Source: Capitulum mitella (Eukaryota > Arthropoda > Thecostraca > Pollicipedomorpha > Pollicipedidae). Taken from it: a stretch of DNA of 64,000 nt. The stretch covers positions 3,348,001 through 3,412,000 of the forward strand of contig CP099850.1 in the NCBI GenBank assembly GCA_030062745.1, in the 5' to 3' direction. This document shows, in pieces, positions 1 to 10,990 of the stretch (positions are counted from its first letter, which is position 1; the number at the start of each line of letters is the position of its first letter). The notes below the pieces were generated by a model. It did no database searches and was not told where the DNA came from. It saw nothing but the letters and a program-made list of their open reading frames with translations. The position numbers and the translations under genes were made by a program.

Positions 1-1039
1 CAGCCTAGGTCAGGTTAAATACTGGTCTTACTTTACATACAAAGTGCAAAGGTCGATACTTACTAGCGGCCTTTCTGATCAAAAAGGACTGGAGTGAAAC
101 TTTCTGATGATAAATTTTGCATTATCTGCGTTTCATCCAGCCAAGATCAGTCTAGGTCAGGCCAGATAAGGTTGCATTACTCTTCCTGACAAAGCGCAGT
201 AATTACTCGCTGGGATTCGTAACTGCGTCAAATACAGAACTGAAATGGCATCTCGTGGTAATTAGATCTATGCAGTCTCCTTTTTATCGGGTCAAGGTCA
301 AGCCGGGTCAGGGCAGGTAGTCATTTTTCTGTTTCTGACTAGGAACAGTATTCGCTCTCTGCTGCTAGTGAACGGTCTTCCACAGGCAATGTCGTATTCC
401 ATTTCGTTTTGACATCTACCTATGGCGTGACCTGACATGACCTCACATTGCGTTTGGCGAACCTTGCTGAGGGGCGCATATAGGTTTGCTTATCTGCCTT
501 GAACGATGGGGAAGGTCGGCGGCAGCCACTTCTATCACCCACAATGCAACAGTCCATTTGTCATCGCGCATGTGACCTAGCATGACTTCTAATGTTGACG
601 TGTCGCGGTTGTATATCATTTTGGGGATCATGTCCTATGTAAATCCAAATAATCCATACATTATATTCGCGAATATTATAAAAAACGAGCCTTGTCCGCC
701 CCACCGCCCGAAGACGCAAAAACCTGCATGCATCATTTATGACATGTTTTCAAGACTTGTCCTAGCATGGAAATGGTTGTGATGCCAAAATATGTCAAAC
801 TGATTGATGAAGAGGTACTAAAAGTTTAGCTGGGCTGGCTATAACGACTGAGAAGTTATTCACGAAAGACCGAGTGGAGGTGCTTTATTTGACACCCCTC
901 AGGCGGTGCCAGGTTAATAAGCACCGTCCTCGCCTGAAGAGGCCTCTGATATATAACCTTCGTCCTGCTGCATGCGTTTCGGGCGAAGCTGGATAGGAAA
1001 CCGGCCTGTTGACAAAGAGACAAATTCTCTTACAAAATG
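1..1039. other. Non-coding stretch, nothing recognised
   Basis: Mixed-composition sequence with several short GGTCAGGT/TGACCT-like words but no convincing exon, RNA gene or transposon end. The short open frames here have no recognisable motif and no coding-like composition. I see nothing that can be supported as a gene. Confidence 0.5.
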
Positions 1040-1560
1040 TGTCAGAAGAGACCCATTGCAAACACCGGAGACAGACGGCCCAGTTTGTGCGGGACTGCAG
1101 GCCCGGCGTCGCTCTGCACGGTCCCGGGACGCACTGCCGTCCGTCTTAGGAGTGCCTGCGGGGGAGGACGGTCGGCCGCTGTCGGACGGCCCGCCGCCGG
1201 CGGAGGGACGCCGGTATTTCGGGCTGTGACGGCGAATCCGGGAGGTGGCCGCGAGCTGTCACTTGTCGGCCGGCCGCGGCCAGTCCGGGCCGGGCCCACG
1301 TGGTCAGCAGAGCCGCGCCGTCCGCTCCGCGCCGTCGTGCCGAGTCGGAGGCCGAGGCGGGGCGCGGTCGTCCAGCCGGCTGCCGGGGATCCGACGTCCG
1401 TCGCCGGGCCTGGAGAGAGAGCCGCCGGACGGGCGGGACGGACGAGCCGTCAGACGGTGCGGACTTGAGCCGGCCAGCCGCTGCCGTCAGGGGAGGACGG
1501 TGCAGCTCTCGGGCCGGCGCCGACCAGCGGTGACGCTCTGAACCAGTAAACCGCCGGCGG
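1040..1560. promoter_or_regulatory. GC-rich (CpG-island-like) segment, possible promoter/5' UTR of the 2013-7598 gene
   Basis: This is a sharply bounded, very GC- and CpG-rich block in otherwise mixed sequence. Overlapping open frames in several frames on both strands are a composition effect, not genes. It lies about 450 bases upstream of an acceptor-like site (T-rich tract then AG at 1950-1951) that precedes the ATG at 2013, so it may hold a non-coding first exon. The link to the downstream gene is inference. Confidence 0.35.
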
Positions 1561-2012
1561 CGACTGGTGTAGTCCAGTGTGTTTGGTGATCGCAGGCGCC
1601 GCCCTTCGCTCAAAGGTGGCTGGTGAAGCGGAGTGGAGCGGAGTGTGCAGGAGCCAGCAGCACCACCGCGGACGCTGTCCGGTGGTGCAGTTCACCAGCA
1701 CCAGTGGTTTGCGGGCAGCCGTGTTGGGCTGTGCGCAGCTGCAGAGTACATCAGTGCTCCAGACGTGCACGCGCTACCGATGGGTTGGAATTTCGAATCG
1801 AGCTAAGTGCCAATCATTGGCTGACTTAAAATATTTGTGCTTTGATATACTCTGACAGGGTAAACGCCTGTAATTTACGACTCTCATGTTCGAATTGATG
1901 ATGACATCTCATGTCTGCTCTAAGTTTTAATCTGTGCTCTTTTTGTTGTAGCTCTTTCGAGCGGATAACCGAGCTTTGATTTTCCTCTGATCCACCCCAC
2001 CACCGCCCAAAG

Positions 2013-5000
2013 ATGGCCGTCTTCAGCTCCGGCTACTGCAAGGTGACCGGCCTGTCCAAGGAGCAGCAGCTGGCCTACTTTATCCCGGTGATGCCTGTGC
2101 TGTCGCAGAGCGAGCAGGCGCACCTGTTCGGCTGCCGCATCACCATGGCCGCCCACATGGAGCACAACTACGTGCCGGTGATCGAGTTCGGCAAGGGCAA
2201 GGGTCTGGGCGTGATGTCGTGCAAGATCACGGGCCGCGTGGCCGAGAGCATCGCCCGGCCGGTGCCGCTGCCCGAGGACGGGCAGGACGCGCGGCGCGCG
2301 CACCGCTTCCGGAAGGAGCTGCGCTACATGGAGCCGTTCCTGAACCGGCTGGCCAACGAGGGCGAGCGGAAGGCGATGGAGGAGCTGCTGGAGCGCCAGC
2401 GGCGCGTGACCGAGCTGGACGACTCGCACTACTTCGTGTACGCGCTGCACGACCGGCGCACGGGGAAGGCGGGCATCACGCTCTCGCGCGAGTACGAGGA
2501 GGCGATCCGGACCGGCGCCATCGAGAGCATCATGCTCTCCGGCGACTCCAACAGCCTGGTGGTGCGCCTGCGCGACGGCCCGATCTGCACGGTCCCCATG
2601 GACAAGATGAGCAGGCTGCAGGTCGAGCGGCTGGCCGAGGACGGCATGCTGTTCGACGGTCAGGGCCCGGACCGCGAGATCATCGAGGCGCAGCGGCGCG
2701 AGAAGGCGGCGCGTGAGCAGGAGAACCGCGACCAGATGGCGCTCTACCTCTCCGAGATGGAGCGCAAGCGAGCCGAGCGCGAGCAGCGCAAGAAGGATAA
2801 GATGAAGGAGGTGATGAAGAAGAAGATGGCCGAGAACGAGGAGGCCGAGCGCCGCCAGCGGGAGATTGACGAGGAGGTGAAGCGGCAGTACCAAGAGGCG
2901 GCCCGCGTGCGCGCCGAGGCCGAGGAGGCGAAGGCCGCCGCCCGGGAGGCGCGCCTGGCTGAGCGCGAGCGCAAAGAGGCCGAGGCGAAGGCGCGCCGGG
3001 CCGAGGAGCTGGCGCACGAGGCCGAGGAGAACGCCCGGCTGGAGGAGGAGCGTCGGCTGGCCGAGGAGCGCGCCAAGAGGGAGGAGGAAGAGGCGGCCGC
3101 TGCCGCGCTCGCCAACGTCGACGCCGCCGAAATGTCGGTCAACGAGCTTCTGGACCACATGCGCGATCACGCCGGCGACAAGGAGCTGCTGCGCGAGATG
3201 GAGGAGGCGGCCAGCACCGGGATGTCGTCCCAACAGATCGTGGAGATGATCTCCTCCACGGCCATGGAGGCCATTGAGGAACAGTTCGCCGAGGTCTGAG
3301 GAGGAGGAAGAGGACGACGATGAGGATTCTGAGGACGAGTCTGAAGAGGAGGAACAATCAAAGCAGACTAGCGCAGAGGAACCGATGAATGTGAATATAT
3401 CTGAGACGGCTGAAGCCCTCCCGGCGGCTGGAGCTTGCGATGAGCTGGAAACGGAAATGGAAACGGAGCAGCCGACTGAAGAAATGTCTGAGGAGGAGAG
3501 AGAACGTCTGGAGGAAGAACGACGTTTAATGGAAGAGCAAAAGCGTCGCGAGGCTGAAGAAGCTGAAATACTCCGACAGCAAATGGAAGAACTTCGCCAG
3601 GAAGAAATGGAGAGAAAGCGACTGGAAAGGGAAGCGAAGCGACTAGAGCGCCAGCAGAAGAAGGAGGAACAAGAGCGCAAGGAAGAGGAGAAGAGGCTTG
3701 CCAAGGAAGCTCGAGAGAAGAAAAAGCAAGAAATGTTTGAACGTATGGCAGCAATCCGGAAAGCGGATGCAGAGGAAGAAGCTGAACGGATGAAGAAGCC
3801 AGAGAAACGAGAGGCTCCCGTGATTGAAATTAAGCGAAAGAAACCACCTCCAGAGAAAGAAGAAACCCAAGACGAAGTCGAGCCTTCCACGGTGCAGGAT
3901 TCCCCGGGTGACACAGAGAGCGCGGAATACCGAAAGGCAGTCCTTGAAAGCACAACTGAGGAGGTAGAGAACGAAAAGGAGGAGGAGGAGGAAGAAGAAG
4001 AGGAAGAAGAGGAGGAGGAGGAGGAGGAAGAAGAAGAAGAAGAAGAAGGAAGGAAGAAGAAGAAGAAGAAGAAGAAGAAGATCTAGAAGTAGAAGTCAAA
4101 GTAGAAGAAGGAGAAGATGAAGAAGAAGAAGGGGAAGATGAGGGAGAAGAAGAGGAAAGTGAGTATGAGGACGAAGATGAGCAACGAATAGAACTCGATG
4201 AAGACAATGAGAAACAAACTGAATATGAGAAATATTACGAGGACGAAGAACTGATTCAGGAAGAAGAGGAAGAAGTCAAGGAAGGGAAAGACGACGAAGA
4301 AGATACTAAAGCTTCCAAACAACAAATTTCTAACGTGATTCATGACGAAGAAGCCCAAATACAACAGACACCCGCAGCTGGCACCGTAGATTCAAGCAAA
4401 CAGGCTCCTGCCCCAGTCAGCTGTCCAACAACCCCTGAGAAGCCGGCGACAACAGAAACGAAGCGTGCACCAGGAAAACGGAAAATTACACCTCCGGAAA
4501 AGCAGGTGAGCGAAAAAAGAAAAGCCGCGTCTCCGGAAAAACAGGTGTCCGAAAAACGGAAAATCACGCCCACGGAAAAACAGGCAACCGAGAAACGGAA
4601 AGCCACATCTCCGGAAGAGCAGACGTCGGAAAAACGAAAAGCCACGTCGCCAGAAAAGCAGCCATCGGAAAAGCAGGCGCCGGAAAAACGCAAATTGGAC
4701 AAACGAGAGCCGCCGAAAAAACCGAAGGAGGACGAGAAGCGTGCGATTCGCGAAAAGCGAAAGCCGGCAGAAAAGCCGGCAAAGAAGCCGGCGGAGAAGC
4801 CGGCAGAGAAGCCGGCGGAGAAGCCGGTAGAAAAGCCGGCGGAGAAGTCGGCGGAGCCCGCGCGGCGCCAGCGGCGGCCGGGCCGGATCCAGCTGCCGCC
4901 GAGTCCCGCCGAGCCGGCGCCGGCCGAGTTCGTGATCCGCACGGACGAGGGCCGCGAGGTGGTCACCGAGCAGGAGCTGGACGAGGCGAGCGTGATCGAG

Positions 5001-5468
5001 GGCCGCATCTCGCCGGACGCGCGCACCGGCCAGGCCAAGCTGACGCCGGGCAAGGCGGTCAAGACCGAGGGCGGCGTCGAGTTCGTCGCCGGCCGGATCG
5101 TCGCCACCGCCGACGGCGAGGAGTTCGTGCCGGGCAGGGCGGTCGACCTGCCGGTAGGGCCCAAGTTCATCCCCGGCCAGACGGTGACGACCAAGCACGG
5201 GCCGCAGTTCATCGCCGGCAAGACGGTGGGCGAGGGCGAGCAGGTGCAGTTCGTGCCGGGCCACGTGGTCGACCTGGGCGGGGACGCCGGCGAGATCTTC
5301 GTGCCCGGCCAGGTGATGGAGACGGACGAGGGGCCCAAGTTCGTGCCGGGCTCGGTGTACCGGTGCCGCCGCACGGGGCCGCTGTTCGTGCCCGGCCAGC
5401 TGCGCGGCGGCGAGTTCGTGCCCGGGCAGATCGTCGAGACCGACGACGGGCCGCGGTTCGTCGCGCCG

Positions 5469-5499
<31 letters not shown>

Positions 5500-7598
5500 A
5501 CGACGAGCCGCCCTCGTACACGGTCCAGAGTTTCGACCTGCACCCGAGCGAGCTGGACCTGATGCAGTTCCAGTACCGCTCGCCCGAGCCGTCGCCCGCC
5601 TTCCGCGGCCAGAGCATCGGCGAGTCGGTCAACCTGCTGCAGCTGGCCGCCAAGGGCTACCGCGCCAAAACACTGCCGCCGCCCGTGTCGCGGCCGCCGC
5701 CGCCCAAGTCGAAGCGCCAGATCTACGAGTCGGTGAGTGCCACGTTCCTCGACTGCGTGGAGCGCGTGGCCAGGGCGCGCGCCGCCGCCGCCGACAATCG
5801 GCCGCCCAAGGAATGCGTCCGGCAGGAGGCCAAGCGTGTGCAGCGCGTGCTCGCGGATGATCTAAATAACCCGCTGCCGCTATCGGATGTCACGGCCTTT
5901 CTCAAGCAGTGCGCGGCTCTGCCAAACGCGCGCGACGAGGTGAGCCGGTGGACAGACGGCCTGTTCGGCTACAGCGAGGAGGGCGTGTTCCGGCCGCTGC
6001 AGCCGATGGTGCAGCGCAAGCTGAGCCGCAAGGTGTCGCTGCAGAAGACGCTGTCGGACGTCGCCCGCCAGGCCGGGGAGGAGATCGAGGGCGCGCGCCG
6101 CCGGGACAAGGTGCTAGAGAGCCTGTCGCGGCTCATGAAGAAGGACATGCCGCGGCGCACGCACGCCGACGACCAGCGCGAGCGCTGGCAGGAGATGATC
6201 AGCGCCGTCATCCTCACCGCCGGCAAGGTGATCCTCAACGACGTCTTCAACGCGGTGGCGTACGCGGACGCCGAGTGCGTGGCGGCGGTGCTGGAGGACG
6301 TGCGCCGGACGGTGCCCGACCTGAGCGCCGACCCGGAGGCGGTGGCCGCGCTCGACCGCAGCGTCTCCCGCTACGTGCTGGGCCGGACGGAGCGCGCGCT
6401 GGACGGCCTGCTGCAGGCGCACCGGGACTCGGCGCCGCTGCAGCGGGCCGGCCTCTCGCGCCACGTGCTGCTGAACGAGGCGGCCGGCCTGGCGGTGCTG
6501 GAGGGCGAGCCGGAGGCGGCCGGCTGCCTGCGCCAGTGCCTGGAGACGCCGGCGCTGACCGGGCTGCTGCCGCTGCACGCCGGCGCCGCCCAGCTGCTGC
6601 GCACGGCGCTCACGCTGCACACGCTCGGCGAGGCCGACGAGCGCCGCCAGGGCTACCTGCACGACCTGGCCAAGTACCCGCACGTGCTGCGCGACAACCT
6701 GCAGTGGGTGCGCTTCCTGTCCGGCGCCAAGGTGGTGACCGAGCACGGGCCGGCCAAGCGCCAGCGGCTGCATAACGCCGCCTCCATCCCGGACGAGACG
6801 CTGGCGCTGCTGGCGCGAGACTGCTCCGAGGGCGTCGAGACCGTCTTCCACCGGATCGTGGCCGACGCCACGCGGCACGTGTACGCCGTGGAGGCCGGCC
6901 AGTCGCCGCCGCCCGTGGTCGTGCTCAAGCACCATTTCGAGGGCATCGTGCCGCGCGCGCAGGCTCGCGACGTCATCAACGGCCGCGTCGAGTACCTGCT
7001 GGTGGACGAGACGGGCGTGCGGCTGTTCCGCGTGGGCGAGGTGGAGCCGCACCGGGCCGAGCGGCTGCGGCGCGCCTCCAACTGGGCCGGCGGGGGGCAG
7101 CCGGACGCGGCCGCCGTCACCAACGGCACCAGTGGCACCAACGGCGAAGACGCGGAGCCGCCGCCGCCGCCGGCGCAGACCAAGGTAAAGTCCAAAGCCG
7201 GCAAAAAGCCGCCGGGCAAGAAGCCGGCCGGTCAGGCGGATAAGGCGAGCCCCGCGGCCGGGGACGCCGCGAACGGTGCCGGCGATCCGGCGGACGCCAC
7301 GCGCCCGACCGCGGACGGGGAGCGGGCGGCGGAGCACGGCGCGTCCCGGCGCCAGGCCGGTCAGCCGGAGCCGGCCGGCGCCGCGCCTGGTCCCGGGCCG
7401 GACGGCTCCCAGCGGTCCGTCCCGCCAGAGGGCGCGCCGGAGGCCGGAGACGGGCCCGGGCAGGCGAGCCCGAACGGACACGGCGCGCTGAGCATCAGCC
7501 AGAGTATCGAGACCGTCATCAGGAACATCTCTGAACAGATGTCCGCCCCCGAATCCGCTCCAGACGGCCAGCCCGCACACCCGCCGGGCGATAATTAA
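2013..7598 (+). CDS. Unrecognised large coiled-coil / F-V-P-G-Q-repeat protein (frame broken twice)
   Basis: I do not recognise this family. The ATG at 2013 follows an A at -3 and an acceptor-like AG at 1950-1951, so the preceding exon is probably non-coding. Reading frame: 2013 to about 3294, then +1 to about 4048, then back to the first frame up to TAA at 7596-7598, for about 1,860 residues in all. Order of parts: an N-terminal globular-looking domain (residues 1-215, starting MAVFSSGYCKVTGL); a long Glu/Arg/Ala coiled coil (about 225-640); a Glu run; Lys/Pro 13-residue repeats; AEKP repeats; about ten F-V-P-G-Q repeats of about 17 residues (nt 5060-5475); a helical, GC-rich C-terminal domain (nt 5720-7100); and a disordered tail. 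There is no signal peptide or membrane segment, so a cytoplasmic structural role is plausible but unproven. Without the frame repair, three separate open frames result. Confidence 0.75.
3290..3300 (+). other. Frame change 1 (one extra base) in the coiled-coil gene
   Basis: The first frame ends at TGA 3297-3299 in the middle of an acidic stretch. Dropping one G near 3294 converts GAG-GTC-TGA into GAG-TCT-GAG-GAG, and the Glu/Asp-rich coding continues without interruption to about 4048. The same charged, coiled-coil protein character on both sides argues for an indel (assembly, polymorphism or mutation), not a gene end. Confidence 0.6.
3964..4080 (+). repeat. (GAG/GAA)n poly-glutamate microsatellite containing frame change 2
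   Basis: Roughly 115 bases consist almost entirely of GAG, GAA and AAG triplets. In the incoming frame they read as a long Glu run, then Lys, then a stop at 4084-4086. One missing base around 4048 restores Glu codons and joins the frame that runs on to 7598 (Glu/Asp/Tyr-rich through 4330). Such tracts are prone to slippage and to assembly error. Confidence 0.8.
4470..4862 (+). repeat. Coding tandem repeats: 13-residue EKRK(A/I)TSPEKQ-type, then AEKP
   Basis: About five 39-base units encode variants of a Lys-rich 13-residue motif with a Thr/Ser-Pro pair, and these are followed by a run of A-E-K-P tetrapeptides. The segment is predicted to be disordered and is rich in possible proline-directed phosphorylation sites. 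It links the acidic tract to the F-V-P-G-Q array in the same open frame. Confidence 0.75.
5060..5475 (+). repeat. Coding array of about ten F-V-P-G-Q repeats
   Basis: Units of about 14-20 residues follow the pattern G-x-x-F-V/I-P/A-G-Q/R-x-V-x-x-x-D-G. Clear cores are FVAGR, FVPGR, FIPGQ, FIAGK, FVPGH, FVPGQ, FVPGS, FVPGQ, FVPGQ and FVAPG. Spacing is regular and the DNA is highly GC-rich, so the repeats have diverged at nucleotide level while the protein motif is kept. This suggests selection on a beta-type or docking repeat. Its function is not known to me. Confidence 0.75.
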
Positions 7599-7608
7599 AG
7601 AGCACAGA

Positions 7609-7614
7609 ATTAAA
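7609..7614 (+). terminator. Poly(A) signal ATTAAA
   Basis: ATTAAA lies 11 bases after the TAA stop of the coiled-coil gene. It is the common variant of AATAAA. A second ATTAAA overlaps the stop codon itself. Confidence 0.45.
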
Positions 7615-9339
7615 AACAGAGTGCATGAGAGTCACGGACCGCAAATGAGAGACGTGGAGTTGTTGTTTGGGAACTTGGTTTAAATGCATTTATTCAAAAA
7701 ATTGTTTGAAAACAAAGTACGAAGAAGTATGATGCTGCAAGGCGTTGTAAGCAAAGATCATTGAGCTGAGTGAGTCTGCATACAAAATTGCTCTTACAAA
7801 CGGATCATTAGTTAGATATGCAACTGAAGCTTCGCCATGCGACGCTGCATTTTTTGTGTGATAAGGAGTTTGCGTGACGAAGTGCATAGACACGGGAGAA
7901 ATCCTCAAGACCACGAAGCAACATAGGTGGAACTGTCACATATCTGCAACAAATAGGTAGGCTTCTGCCGTAGGATCGGTGTAAATTTCCTACCATTAGG
8001 TTTCAGGCGTCACAACATCTAATGCCCTGGTTTCAACAAATTGGAGCCGGCAAAAGGAGTTTGCATCGGTCGCGTGCGGGCTTAATTAGTTCTTGACATA
8101 GTTTAAGGCATGTAACTTAATACGCTACACTAGCTTGAATTTATTTGCATGCGTTTACGTTTACGTACATACGTAATATGAATAACTTTAAGGTTTGAAT
8201 AGCTCTTATTAAAGAAGCTATCATTGCAACCTGCATTATTACGAATTCGTCTCTTACACCAACAAGAATGACAAAAATGTATTGCCGTTTTTCACAAATG
8301 TTGTTTTTTACAGACTGAACGTGTAATTGGTATGTTACTGGCATCGTTGATCGGTACCGACTTAACGCATGTTTAACCTATTTGATAGGCCTATACTTTC
8401 CTCGTCAATATACGGACTGCCACATTGCATTTATCGCCCCATGATGACGGGTGAAACAGGCGTTCGGCTCCTTAGGAGTCTTAGGTCTTAGGTCTTAGGC
8501 TTAGGCTTAGGAGTCGATCCAAGAGCTCAGGGGTGTCTTTCACACATCGGCCACAAAATGAAAAAAGTGATGCGTTGATTAAACGAGGATTTTGGCTGAT
8601 TACGTGAAGAATTTTTATGAATGATAGGGAAAGTTTGTAACTGCGGACGTATACCAATGCCCGAAATATCTGTCTTCTGCTTAGACAGGGTTGTTATCCG
8701 TCTAAACAGATGGTGACAATGTGTCACTGTTGTTACCGGGTGCAAATGAAAGTTCCTGAGACTCGCCTCTTGCCCACTATTGCCAAAGACGGAATTAAAC
8801 TTCACGATGTGCTCTCCTTTTCTCCGATTAGTGGGTTTTATCTCTTGACGTTCGGCCGTTTGGGTTGGGGCAGGACGGTACATGACGGCCCGCACGGTCG
8901 CCAAATTTTCGCCGATGTTTCATCGCAGTCGCAATGCGTTTTGCCGAAACGTTTTCCCAAGCACCTTTTTTGGCCACTCGTCTTTTCAGCGTTCTTTGCC
9001 CCAGTGAGCACAGTCAATGCAAATGTTTTCTTGACGGCGGTATCCACATAAGTTGTGAGCCAATTCGATGTCAGCACTGGGTAAAGGTTCTAATGTGACT
9101 AGACTACTCCATACCATTCGCGTTTAGCCCCTCCCGTATGATTTCAGAATATTTCGGTCATCGTTCAGGTCATCACCTGCCTGCCTAAAGTTCTCTGAGG
9201 TGTTGACATATAGCTTGAATCAACGGTACCGGTAATAAGAATTGTTCAGTGTGCGACAGGACACGGCCCCACTCCTGAAACGTCTTTTGTGATGCCTGCG
9301 GGCCAAAACCGTACATTCTGAAAGTTCAAATCACGAATC
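7615..9339. other. Intergenic sequence, nothing recognised
   Basis: AT-richer intergenic DNA between the coiled-coil gene and the Unc-89 gene. It has only short open frames with no domain signature. At 8471-8515 there is a short run of TTAGG-containing words, too short and irregular to be called telomeric. Confidence 0.5.
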
Positions 9340-9770
9340 TCATGCACCAATGCCTTTGGCCCCCGCTGCAGCGCGTGCAGAGCTGCGTCAGTGCGCGCTG
9401 GCGCCCGGTCCGAACACACCGCGGGTCTGGCTCACCGCGTGCACAGGCCGTGCACGGGCGACCGGCCCCGGCGCGGCCGTGCACCGTGACCGGGCGGCGG
9501 CAGAGCGAGCGAGCCGGGGCGGCGGCGCAGGATGAGATAGCGGCCGCCGGTCCCGGGCGGACGCGACTGTTTGAGGCCGCTGCGGTATCAACGGCCGGGA
9601 GACGGGGAGTCGGCTGGTCGGTACGGAACGCCGGGCTGACGATAGCTGTGCCGGGCGGGACATCGAGGGGCACGCGCCGGCCATCTCACAGTTACCCGGC
9701 AGGGAGAGGGGTAAGGACTGCGGCTGCCCCCCGGAAAAGCAGTGAGATCTGCGAGTGCTCGTGAGGTGAG
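9340..9770. promoter_or_regulatory. GC-rich island, possible Unc-89 promoter/5' non-coding exon
   Basis: A CpG-rich block about 1.1 kb upstream of the first SH3 exon. It ends in a donor-like GTGAGG at about 9765, so a non-coding or mostly non-coding first exon spliced towards 10875 is possible. No open frame here can be joined to the SH3 exon with confidence. The real start codon of the long form was not found. Confidence 0.3.
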
Positions 9771-10874
9771 GACGCTCTCCCGTCTGAACGTAACGTTCAC
9801 CAGTTTGATGTCCATCGTTCATACTAAAAAATCGGGCAAGGAAATGTGCTTTTGTCTTCTAATAGTTGTCAACAAGTATGCCACCTTTGTAACGACACAT
9901 GGTTGAAGGCAAAAAAGGCTGTGAAGAAGCGCAGCAGATCACGCCTTGCATTTCTAAGCATCCTAGATTTTCCCTAAACAATCCGACCTGCGTCATGTAG
10001 CGTGCGTCGTTCACGCACTAGTTTGGTCATGAATACAATGGAACTTTTAAATGCGAAAGGAGAGCATCGTCGGTCCTGATATCTTGTTTCTGTCATACCC
10101 AGGGCTGTTTTATTAAGGAAACTTGCGACTCAAAGTAGGTGCTGTATCACTGTTCGTCCCACTGTTGCGCTCTGCTTTGGAGGCGCCTGTGCTCTTGGTG
10201 TTGTCAGTGCAACATTGAAAATTCTGCAGTGCAACATTATGCATATGGTAAAAAAGCAGAATGATGAGTATTACTGTGTCTTTAGCGACACCAGCAGTTT
10301 TCTAGAGCCCCCCAACCAGTTCCTGGTTGCATTGCACATGCATCCAACCACCATGCCGGCGAAAATCTTTGTTTAGGCCATTGAGGGGAGGCATCATATC
10401 AGAACACAAGAAGAAATTGGGACTAGCTCAAAACGGTAAATAACGGCATGTGGGCAATCGGTTTGAGTCCCAGAACGGGTAGAAGCATTTGTAATCTGAA
10501 TTAGACAAAAGGGGTGAGCCGGTCACGGGGTGACCGTGTGATGAACTTGCATGCCAAGATGAAGATCCTCCAGTGTTACCTGCTCCGTTGTTGGGGCAGC
10601 ATTTCTCCTCGGGAACGTTAAAGTGGCAGAGTCACGGTGTGCTCACTGGACTTAGCAAGGACCGTGATTTCAGCGTTACCCACATGAACAACCTTGAGTT
10701 AAAATTTACATAAGAAACAGGTGAGATGAACTAATGGAAACGCTCCCTTCACCTTCCAATGGTTTCAATGTTTAGGAGAATTACGACTGCGGACATCAGC
10801 AGCGACAGCGATGGACGGACAGACAGACATCGACGTTGGACGTCCGGTGACACCCGCCGTGTTCATGCCGGCAG

Positions 10875-10990
10875 GACTCAGACATCTACGTGGCTGTAGA
10901 GGCCTACAGCCCGGAAGATGGTGTGGAGGGAGGCATATACCTGAGGCAGGGCCAGAAGGTGGAGCTTCTCGACACCTCTGGACGAGACAA
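10875..10990 (+). CDS. Unc-89: Unc-89 exon 1 in window: SH3 domain, N-terminal half
   Basis: The acceptor AG is at 10873-10874 and the donor GTGAGT at 10991. It reads D-S-D-I-Y-V-A-V-E-A-Y-S-P and ends with ...LLDTSGRDK, which is the first three strands and RT loop of an SH3 fold with the ALYDY-like motif VEAYSP. It ends in phase 2 (AA), and the missing base comes from exon 2. The incoming phase and the upstream coding exon are unknown. Confidence 0.8.

Noticed and set aside
1037..1613. Overlapping 85-155-codon frames in the GC island
   Set aside because: Open on both strands and in several frames at once, which is the effect of few AT-rich stop codons.
1920..3953. 677-codon open frame on the minus strand
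   Set aside because: It is the antisense shadow of the Glu/Arg-rich coding strand, reading Ser/Leu runs. It has no start context and no domain.
6114..7580. 488-codon minus-strand open frame
   Set aside because: GC-rich shadow of the plus-strand C-terminal domain, composed of Arg/Gly/Leu/His runs.
8471..8515. TTAGG-rich run resembling arthropod telomere repeats
   Set aside because: Only about seven units with irregular spacers (TTAGGTC, TTAGGC), too short and degenerate for a telomeric tract.
10420..10480. tRNA-like A box (TAGCTCAAAACGG) and B box (GGTTTGAGTCC)
   Set aside because: No acceptor or anticodon stem pairing could be drawn. At most it is a tRNA-derived relic.
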